A stretch of DNA of 64,000 bases from Charina bottae. Taxonomy: Eukaryota > Chordata > Lepidosauria > Squamata > Charinaidae. Positions 56,515 through 64,000 of this stretch are shown here, piece after piece (within the stretch, counting starts at the first letter, position 1; every line of letters begins with the position of its first letter). The DNA lies in contig JALMGJ010000005.1 of the NCBI GenBank assembly GCA_023362775.1, forward strand, positions 85,198,921 to 85,262,920. Reading direction: 5' to 3'. The notes below the pieces were generated by a model that was given only the letters and a program-made list of their open reading frames with translations, searched no databases and was not told where the DNA came from. A program made the position numbers and the translations under genes.

Positions 56515-59442
56515 TCCAAGCACTGTTGAAGAGTCTGGGCTCTTGGCAAAACTTGGAAAACCATCTTGGAAGAAGGCCACAGTGCACCAATTCTGCACTG
56601 CTGCCAAGAATCCTGCATGGTTGTCTCCATTAAGTTTCCAGGAGCTGAACTCAACTTGAGATCATCTTGCTTTTACTTTGTAAAGCCCACAAGCTTCCAA
56701 ACTTCCCTCTTTTTCTTATTTACCTGGTATAGAAAAATCCTGGCTCTGAGCATGAAAGACCAATTAAACAAAGCTCCTTTCACTTTATGCCCTTTGCTAG
56801 ATATGGGCAAGAAGATTCAACTCTGTCCTGAAAAGCTTTTCTGAATCAGAATAAGCAATAGCTTTCAGCCTCCATAGCCAGCCACTGAAAGCACAGCCCT
56901 TGTTCTGACGCCATTCCTCATTTTTTATCTTCTCTTACCTCCTGCAGTATTTAAGGCCTTGTGTATGAAATCAGCAGCCTCGTGAAAGAAGATGCTTATA
57001 TCAAACGCGTTGTCATCGAAAGCTTGTACTCCGTAGTATTGAATCGGCAGGTCACGGTAATAGCGAGCTCCAGTATTGATGTTGTAGGGCCCATCTGCTG
57101 CATTGAGGACGTGAGTAATGCCAATGCTCTGAAGAACTGTTTTACTTCTAGCTGCCCATCTGTCAAAAGACAATCAAGACTTCTGCTAATGCACCATATT
57201 GAAAAGAACTTACTGAACCAGTCTTTGGAGAGGGTCTCAGGAAAGTGAGAGGAATGATCTCCTATGCTTCATCTCCCTACTCATTGCCATAATCCTTTCT
57301 CCTTCCTGCTCCAATTCACACTTCAGGCTGAAACCCACAGGGGCTCCTATCAACTGAAATTCAGCTACCTGCAACCCACTCAGTCAGGTAATAATAGATC
57401 CACCACGTCCCACTCGGTCCCATCCTCCCTGGCTCCCTTAGCTATAGGAGCAAAAAACAAGCAAGCAGAATTTGCTTTTCTTCCTCTAAATGGACCTCCA
57501 GGAATTCTCCTAACTTGTTCACGAGCTATGATGTCTGCAAGCCCTGTGCAAATCTCTTGATCAAAGTGAAAAATGCTCAGCTTTCATCATGAAATATGGG
57601 TTGATTGACACTGTTTCCTCACTCCACTTGGGCCTGGAATACTCCTCCATCACTGGTTTACATTCCAGCAATGATGTCTAGAAGAGTGTTTCTCAACCTT
57701 GGCAACTTTAAGATATGTGGACTTCAATTCAAGTTAAAGTCCACACACATCTAAAAGTTGTAAGGTTGAAAAACACTCTTCATCGTTGCTAAAGGGGCAT
57801 AGTGGCTCAGCGGGTAAGACGCCAGGCTTGTTGATCGGAAGATCACAAGTTTGGAGGTTCGAATCCCTAGCCCTGCGTGGAGAGTGACCATGCAAATGCA
57901 AGTAGATCAATAGGTACCACTTCGGTGGGTAGGTAACAGCGTTCCGCACGCGTCATGCGGCCACATGACCGTGGAAGCGTCTTCGGACAACGCTGGCTCT
58001 TCGGCTAAGAAACGGAGATGAGCACCGGCCCCTAGAGTCGGACACGACTGCACAAATGTGCGGGGGGGACCTTTACCTTTATCTTAGACATCATTGCTAG
58101 CATTTTGATTGGAATGATTTACAAAGTGATGATTGTTCTGATTGTTAATGATCCTTCAGTATGGATTATGAAAACAATTAGCAGGGTATGCAGAATTCAG
58201 GAGTGGCATCTAGCAGTCTAGTTTCATGAGCTCACAAAAGCTTTTGCATTTATTAAAATGTGTTAGCCTGCAAACCTGCTACGAGACTTCCTCTGATTTT
58301 TGGCTACCAAAGAGTAGCCCATCTCTCCTCCTGCAATTAGTGAGGTGTGTGATTCTTTATGCTCCACCATTCCAGGTCTGTGCAGCTTCATTTCACGTAT
58401 TTTGCCCCACAGCCATCCATTTCTTTTCCATGGAATTGCAGACTCCCAAGATGTTTCTGGGAAAAATGGATTTGGGGATCCTGGGGGCAACTTAGTATGT
58501 CCGTTTTTAAAAACTATCTCTGGATAACCTCCTGGGTTGTAATTTAAGAAAGATGAAAAATAAGATGCTAAAAGCCAATGAAAAACAGCCTCCCCTGACT
58601 ATTTCACAGAATCTTTCTGCTTGTTCCATAACCCCTAGCAATTAGAAAGCACAAAATTCATGGGGGGGGGGGGAGGGAGATTTCCTTGATCTGTTTATGA
58701 ACCGAGTTGGTCAGATCGGGGTGGTTTATAAATGTTGCGAAATAAATAAATAAATATTGCAAAATTGAGTGGGCAGCTAACCACTCCATTACATTACATT
58801 ACATTACATTGCATTACACTGCATTGGGCTTCCCACCTTGGGACATTCCCAGCCCTCCAGCAATAGGTCTCCTCCCTTCCCAAGACTCTTATTGGTAACA
58901 ATCGGCCTCCATCCCTCTCCCTCTCCCTCTCCTTCTCAAGAGGGCAGATAAATCATAGATGGACACTTAGAGATAAATCAAGCAGCAGAGTCTTTTGCAA
59001 GCGTGGCAGAAATCTTCAGAGGATGTCTAAGGTTATGGTAAAAAAAAAGTCAAGATGCGATGCACATGAAAAACAGACAGAGCCTTGATTGCATTGTCAC
59101 GGCCACCTTCTTGACTTTTTTGATCATGCCTTGTGAACACCCTTGTTGGAGGGGCAGAAGTGCCAATGGGCCTCTGCTTCCCTGTGGAATCTCTGAAGGT
59201 GAAGGCACCTTGAGGACATTTTTGAAAAAGAGAGTAGCTAACACTTCTAAGCAACCAAAAGGACTCCTGCCCTTTCCTTACGCATCTCCAAGGTAGAGGT
59301 TTGGCCACACTTGGTCCACGTGGTTGTCAGATCCTCCTCTGGTCCATATCAGTCTCTGAAGTTGAGAGAGTGCTGGGGTCTCATAATGGTCTTTCCTTTC
59401 TGGACTGTGATTCTGGGAGGAAGAGGTGCTTACATTGATCAT
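54551..59442 (-). CDS. DUSP13A: DUSP13A-like dual-specificity phosphatase, three coding exons
   Basis: Exons 59282-59442, 56939-57159 and 54551-54774 join into 201 aa of atypical DUSP. Seen: [22 protein letters not shown] (about residues 43-54), THVLNAADG (69-77), the acid loop QAFDDNAF with Asp102, and HCAMGLSRS with Cys134 and Arg140. All introns are GT-AG with the same phases as DUSP13B. It lies about 38 kb upstream of DUSP13B on the same strand. The stretch [11 protein letters not shown] resembles human DUSP13A (MDSP), a muscle phosphatase, while the C-terminal half is closer to DUSP13B. I therefore call it DUSP13A-like; a separate DUSP13 paralogue is the alternative. The frame stays open 5' of the chosen ATG to a splice acceptor at 59489, so an upstream coding exon cannot be excluded. 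Confidence 0.82.
54838..55011. repeat. GTCAAAAAAG hairpin MITE, near complete
   Basis: CAGGGGTGTCCACAAGG to CAGACACCCCT with arms TCAAAAAAAGTCAAGGTGGT and GGCCATCATCTTGATTTTCT. It lies in intron 2 of the DUSP13A-like gene. Confidence 0.75.
55012..56938. other. Remainder of DUSP13A-like intron 2
   Basis: An (ATA)n microsatellite at 56459-56513 and otherwise unrecognised AT-rich sequence. Confidence 0.4.
56459..56513. repeat. (ATA)n microsatellite
   Basis: About 18 trinucleotide units. Confidence 0.96.
56939..57159 (-). CDS. DUSP13A: DUSP13A-like coding exon 2
   Basis: This 221-nt exon has acceptor cttttgacag and donor GGAG|GTAAGA. It encodes residues 54-128 with THVLNAADG and the general-acid Asp102. 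The residue before that Asp is Phe, where the paralogue has Asp. Confidence 0.92.
57684..57777. mobile_element. Palindromic hAT MITE, short copy
   Basis: Arms GTGTTTCTCAACCTTGGCAA and, inverted, GTGTTTTTCAACCTTACAAC. The central GCATGC palindrome is deleted. In DUSP13A-like intron 1. Confidence 0.75.
57792..58088 (+). mobile_element. Sauria-type SINE, internally deleted
   Basis: The body lacks about 45 bp after GCCCTGCGTGGAGAGTGACC. Flanks CATCGTTGCTA (57781-57791) and CATCATTGCTA (58089-58099). Confidence 0.9.
58680..58760 (+). repeat. CR1/L2-like LINE 3' tail
   Basis: TTATGAACCGAGTTGGTCAG, GGGGTGGTTTATAAATGTTG and AAATAAATAAATAAAT. Confidence 0.5.
58788..58826. repeat. (ATTAC)n array
   Basis: About seven pentanucleotide units with late substitutions. 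Confidence 0.85.
59028..59146. repeat. GTCAAAAAAG hairpin MITE copy
   Basis: AAAAAAAGTCAAGATGC and, inverted, GGCCACCTTCTTGACTTTTT with end TGAACACCCTTG. Confidence 0.65.
59282..59442 (-). CDS. DUSP13A: DUSP13A-like coding exon 1
   Basis: The exon physically begins at 59488 after acceptor cttttttttccag-type sequence and ends at GATGC|GTAAGG. I start the CDS at the first ATG (59442), giving [17 protein letters not shown]. The 15 codons between the acceptor and this ATG are also open, so they may be 5' UTR or coding sequence from an upstream exon. Confidence 0.78.
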
Positions 59443-59689
59443 GCCTGCTCTATGCTTCTGTTCACATGATGAATCCCCACTGGCCCTTCTGGAAAAAAAG
59501 AATTAGGTTTTCCATTTATTACGATATTTTGCATGTAACTAGTTTTCTAGATTGCTGTATCCTTCCCCTCAATGGCTTCTTTGTTGGCCATTGAGAAAAA
59601 GAGGCTCCTTCTTCTGGATCAGCATGGAAACCTGTGTGGCAGTGGAGAAGGAACGGCTGCTGAATGGTTGGGGATTGAATACAAAGTGA

Positions 59690-59935
59690 GTGACCAGTAT
59701 AGAAGGACATCAAGATCTGAGAGAGAATGAATGAGGACCAAATCATAAAACAAATATATGAAGAAAGAGTTAAATGGATCAAGAGGAAGAGGAAGACCAA
59801 GACAAATGTGGTTGGACTGAGTTGATGAGATCCTCAAGAACAGAGAGATGAGAAGCTTACAGAAGTGTGGGAAGCTGTTTATGGATGTGGTGGAAGCAAA
59901 GAGTGTTTATAAAGAGAGAAAGGTATGGAGTGTGA
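59690..59935 (+). repeat. LINE ORF2 C-terminus relic
   Basis: One plus-strand frame gives RKRKTKTN-like basic residues, then DEILKNREMRSLQKCGKLF and KSVYKERK, similar to LINE C-terminal ends. Weak. Confidence 0.35.
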
Positions 59936-60234
59936 GTTGTCCTGGTATAGACTAGTTTTTGTTAGTTCTCCTTTTCTTTTCTCTAATCTCATGTTTTAAA
60001 GTTCTTTGGCTTACTATTTCTTGCTCCTTTTCTGCATGCTGCATAATATTGCTTACCCCTGATAAGCGTGATGTAGCCCCCTGTAGAACACATTGCAATA
60101 ATCAAGACAGGATGTAACCAAGGCATGGATGACCATTGTCAGATGCAACCAGCTCAGGAAGAGATGCAGCTGGTGCACCAGGTGCAATTGTGTGAAAATG
60201 TTTGTCCCCACTGCCTGTACCTGGTAATCCGGTG

Positions 60235-60399
60235 CAGTGGTCCCCAACCTTTTTGGCACCAGGGACCGGTCGTGGAAGACAATTTTTCCATGGGCCGGGG
60301 GGGGGGGGTTTGCAGGTGGGAGCCAATCACGTGCACCGGGGGGTGGGGTTTGCAGGCGGGAGCCCCACGGCCCACTTCCTAACAGGTTGGGGACCACTG
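60235..60399. mobile_element. hAT-type MITE, short relative of 49251-49645
   Basis: Perfect 15-bp terminal inverted repeats CAGTGGTCCCCAACC. Target duplication ATCCGGTG and ATCCAGTG (7 of 8). Only one or two internal GTTTGCAGGYGGGAGCC units. Confidence 0.92.
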
Positions 60400-60601
60400 A
60401 TCCAGTGAATCCAGGTGAGGTTGAAGGAGCATGTCTAAGCTGCAAGCCTGCTCTTTCAGTCCCCAAATCTGGTTTCCTCTTGACCAACAATATTTGAGTT
60501 TAATTTCAGTGTTTTTGCCCTCATCCAGCCCATTATTGACTTCAGGCAATGTTCAAGGGTACTGATTGCCTCCTTGCCCTTGGATAGTAAGCAGCAATAT
60601 A

Positions 60602-62180
60602 AGCTGCTCAAAAAAATAAAGGGAACACTGAAATAAGACATCCTAGATCTGAATGAATGAAATATTCGTATTAATTACTTTGTTCATTACATAGTTGAAT
60701 GTGCTGACAACAACATCACACAAAAAGCAATGGAAATCAAATGTAAGCAACCCCTGGAGGTCTGGATGTGGAGTTACACTCAAAAATTAAAGTGGAAAAG
60801 AACACTACAGGCTGATCCAACGTTGATGTAATGTCCTTAAAACAAGTCAAAATGAGGCTCAGTAGTGTGTGTGGCCTCCACGTGCCTGTATGACCTCCCT
60901 ACAACGCCTGGGCATGCTCCTGATGAGGTGGCGGATGGTCTCCTGAGGGATCTCCTCCCACACCTGGACTAAAGCATCCCCCAACTCCTGGACAATCTGT
61001 GGTGCAACGTGGCGTTGGTGGATGGAGCGAGACATGATGTCCCAGATGTGCTCAATTGGATTCAGGTCTGGGGAACGGGCGGGCCAGTCCATAGCATCAA
61101 TGCCTTCGTCTTGCAGGAACTGCTGGAACAATCCAGCCACATGAGGTCTAGCATTGTCTTGCATTAGGAGGAACCCAGGGCCAACCGCACCAGCATATGG
61201 TCTCACAAGGGGTCTGAGGATCTCATCTCGGTACCTAATGGCAGTCAGGCTACCTCTGGCGAGCACATGGAGGGCTGTGCGGCCCCCTAAAGAAATGCCA
61301 CCCCACACCATTACTGACCCACTGCCAAACCGGTCATGCTGGAGGATGTTGCAGGCAGCAGAACATTCTCCACGGCGTCTCCAGACCCTGTCACGTCTGT
61401 CACATGTGCTCAGTGTGAACCTGCTTTCATCTGTGAAGAGCACAGGGCACCAGTGGCGAAGTTGCCAATCTTGTGTTCTCTGGCAAATGCCAAACGTCCT
61501 GCACGGTGTTGGGCTGTAAGCACAACCCCCACCTGTGGACGTCGGGCCCTCATACCACCCTCATGGAGTCTGTTTCTGACCGTTTGAGCAGCCACACGCA
61601 CATTTGTGGCCCACTGGAGGTCATTTTGCAGGGCTCTGGCAGTGCTCCTCCTGTCCCTCCTTGCACAAAGGCGGAGGTAGCGGTCCTGCTGCTGGGTTGT
61701 TGCCCTCCTACGGCCTCCTCCACGTCTCCTGATGTACTGACCTGTCTCCTGGTAGCGCCTCCATGCTCTGGACACTACGCTGACAGACACAGCAAACCTT
61801 CTTGCCACAGCTCGCATTGATGTGCCATCCTGGATGAGCTGCACTACCTGAGCCACTTGTGTGGGTTGTAGACTCCGTCTCATGCTACCACTAGAGTGGA
61901 AGCACCGCCAGCATTCAAAAGTGACCAAACCATCAGCCAGAAAGCATAGGAACTGAGAAGTGGTTTGTGGTCACCACCTGCAGATCCACTCCTTTATTGG
62001 GGATGTCTTGCTAACTGCCTATGCTTTCCGCCTGTTGTCTATTCCATGTGCACAACAGCATGTGAAATTGATTGTCAATCAGTGTTGCTACCTAAGTGGA
62101 CAGTTTGATTTCACAGAAGTGTGATTGACTTGGACTTACATTGTGTTGTTTCAGTGTTCCCTTTATTTTTTTGAGCAGTG
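60602..62180 (-). mobile_element. Tc1-like DNA transposon, nearly intact
   Basis: 1579 bp bounded by TA on each side. Terminal inverted repeats share CTGCTCAAAAAAATAAAGGG and AACACTGAAA. The single transposase gene is on the minus strand. Confidence 0.95.
60859..61928 (-). pseudogene. Tc1 transposase with one frameshift
   Basis: Two overlapping frames make one protein. The N-terminal part (61928-61410) has paired helix-turn-helix domains ([20 protein letters not shown], then [12 protein letters not shown]). The C-terminal part (to 60859) has the DD34E triad: [29 protein letters not shown]. The break is an apparent 1-base deletion at about 61470-61472, after FAREHK. No other stop is seen, so the copy decayed recently. 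The likely start is MRRSLQPT, 15 codons into the frame. Confidence 0.9.
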
Positions 62181-62182
62181 TA

Positions 62183-63487
62183 GTTGGGCTGGTGCAGATA
62201 GAAACTGCTTCCCAAGACATTTTTTAGGTTAACAAGCATTGCACTGACCACTTGGAACTCAGTAATATCTTCTCTCCCCTTCTGATTTTTACAGAAAATT
62301 GGAAAAGCCAGTTAATCTCAGACATCTTCACAGTGAAGATGGGAATATATGTCTGAATGACTTCAGTCTATTTGAGATATATCTTCACAGTGGCAAATAG
62401 CTAGTTTTGCCTGAGGCCACGTACTTTGTCCCTGCTTTAAATAAATCTGTATCTTCCTGGCAGAAGAGAACACAAGCGTATTTTTATCCCAATCTAATAT
62501 TAGAACACACTCAGGGCCACATCACATCACAAATTAGATGTCCTTGTATCTCCTGACCCTTAAGAAGGAAACCGTTTAAAATAACACTGGAGTTTGGGCG
62601 GCTCTGGCTTTGACTCATGCAATTGCTCTGAGAATTTCTCCCTGCACAAGTTCCTTCAGTGGTTGGGGAAATTTTCCCCCACCAGACTCACAAAAACTTT
62701 GGAAACTGCTTGTCATTCCCTGGGAGGAAAACATTGGAACTTGTAAGCTCCCTGTCAAAGAGTACATGAGCGCCCTGAGCAGATATACGGGTTCCTAGTC
62801 AGCTCCAAAGATTCCTCTCTAGCCGTGAGAGCTTATTTTAGTAGAATAAAGACCAGAGGAGGCTACATAAGAAGACAAGCTCATTCTTCAAGTTACAGTT
62901 ATTACAAAAAGAAAGGCTAGTACCTGGTTCCAGTTGGTTATTTCATGTTTTATCTTCTGCAAAATCCTTGCAGGCTCTTCTCTGTTTCAGCCATGAGTAA
63001 TGAAGCCTGTTGCTAATCCTTTCTTAGTCACTTTCTTAGTCACTGATATCCAACCCTCTGTTGGTGTTGGATAAACACGGTTCTTACAAGGTGAGTTTAT
63101 GGATTAAGTTTCTGATACTTTTGACCTGTGCCTGGCGCTCAGTCTCGTTCCTGGCTCCTGCCTTCTGTAATCGGAGCAGAAAGTTGAGAAAAACACTTTC
63201 CAAATAACTGCACAAGCAGCTCCAAATTCCTAAAAACATCACCTGCGAAGAATCTGGCAGTTGAGACAGGATTCTAGATGTATAGGTTGAGGGGGTTAGG
63301 CTAGCTTTGCAATAAATTTTCCTTGCAATATTAAAAGGGTCCTATTGGTATTCTACCCTGGGGCTGCATAAAATTTAAATCCAGCCCTTGCCAAAATATT
63401 TTTGTTTTGCTACTATTAAAAATACAGGATCTATTAAAAATATAGGGAATGTTAATTACTGATATCCTGCTGTGATATCCTTTAGAG
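62183..63487. other. Region upstream of the Tc1, nothing recognised
   Basis: No exon, promoter or repeat recognised. Confidence 0.3.
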
Positions 63488-63607
63488 CAGTGTTTTTCAA
63501 ACTTGGCAACTTTAAGATGGGTGGACTTCAACTCCCAGCATGCTGGCTGGGGAATTCTGGGAGTTGGAGTCCACCCATCTTAAAGTTATGAAGTCTGAAA
63601 AACACTG
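63488..63607. mobile_element. Palindromic hAT MITE, complete
   Basis: 120 bp with ends CAGTGTTTTTCAAACT and, inverted, CAGTGTTTTTCAGACT, centred on CAGCATGCTGGCTG. Perfect 8-bp target duplication CTTTAGAG (63480-63487 and 63608-63615). Confidence 0.92.
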
Positions 63608-64000
63608 CTTTAGAGGTTTCCTCCTGAAAAGAGACAAGGGGATTAAGGTGGTTAAGCCTCTGAATGAGGAAGAGTGTTTTCCTAAAGATACATAACTTCT
63701 TGATTGAAGCCTCCACTGTTCAGTTGATGGGTGCATACAAACCACCTCTACAGGTTGCGGTTTTTTCTTGCTCCAGCAGTGTTTTTTGTATCTTAATTGC
63801 GTATGGAGCTGCTAAGATGTGCTTTGATCTCAGCTGAGCATTGTTGGATGAGATGTCTCTGTTCACCTAGGAGCCGAGAAGACAACTTCGGATTGGCTGC
63901 CAGTTTTCTGGAGAGCAACAGACTGCAGTGCTGAGGGGCCGGGAACATCCCGTTAACTCCAATAGGCAGGGCAGCCTGCATAATGAGCCTTTCCATTTCA

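Noticed and set aside
61154..61820. Plus-strand frames of 115-121 codons
   Set aside because: Antisense shadows of the Tc1 transposase.

Overview
The window looks like nuclear DNA from a squamate reptile (lizard or snake). Genes are sparse, split by introns and embedded in vertebrate retroelements. The diagnostic repeats are about 13 copies of a 340-bp tRNA-headed SINE with an (ACCTTT)n tail (Sauria type), Bov-B LINE tails, CR1/L2-like LINE tails, a reptile-type L1, a Tf1/sushi-type chromovirus, a Tc1 element, many hAT-type MITEs and long tetranucleotide microsatellites. The species cannot be named from the sequence.

Two protein-coding genes are supported, both on the minus strand and both atypical dual-specificity phosphatases. 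The upstream one (exons at 59282-59442, 56939-57159 and 54551-54774) is a DUSP13A-like gene. The downstream one (exons at 16325-16515, 13404-13624 and 6377-6591) closely matches DUSP13B/TMDP. They share a three-exon layout, intron phases and an exon 2 of exactly 221 nt, so they are tandem duplicates. Each keeps the general-acid Asp and the HCxxGxxRS active-site loop.

Layout: 1-6215 is the 3' flank of DUSP13B with LINE tails and MITE relics. 6216-16515 is the DUSP13B gene; its introns hold a 400-bp MITE, a Sauria SINE chimera, a GC-rich hAT MITE, an inverted Penelope-like insertion and a solo LTR. 18666-26284 is a composite chromovirus insertion (LTR, deleted internal region, shared LTR, gag-pol, 7-bp LTR stub) flanked by GGTGT. 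26.4-47.9 kb holds SINEs, LINE ends, MITEs and microsatellites with no recognisable gene. 48.0-54.4 kb is a nest of insertions: an old LINE split by an L1, itself split by SINEs and hAT MITEs. 54.5-59.5 kb is the DUSP13A-like gene. 60.6-62.2 kb is a nearly intact Tc1 transposon; the rest has only MITEs and low-information sequence.

The most interesting structures lie in the mobile elements. The chromovirus shows self-priming sites that covary between its two LTRs, a GGGAAAC slippery heptamer in the right phase for -1 frameshifting, and an overlapping UGAUG stop-start. A tRNA-type SINE family carries 3, 5 or 6 tandem 102-bp modules, each with its own B-box-like sequence. One Sauria SINE copy carries 27 bp of the 5' flank of another copy 20 kb away. 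The Penelope-like insertion carries two inverted hammerhead-ribozyme-like motifs.
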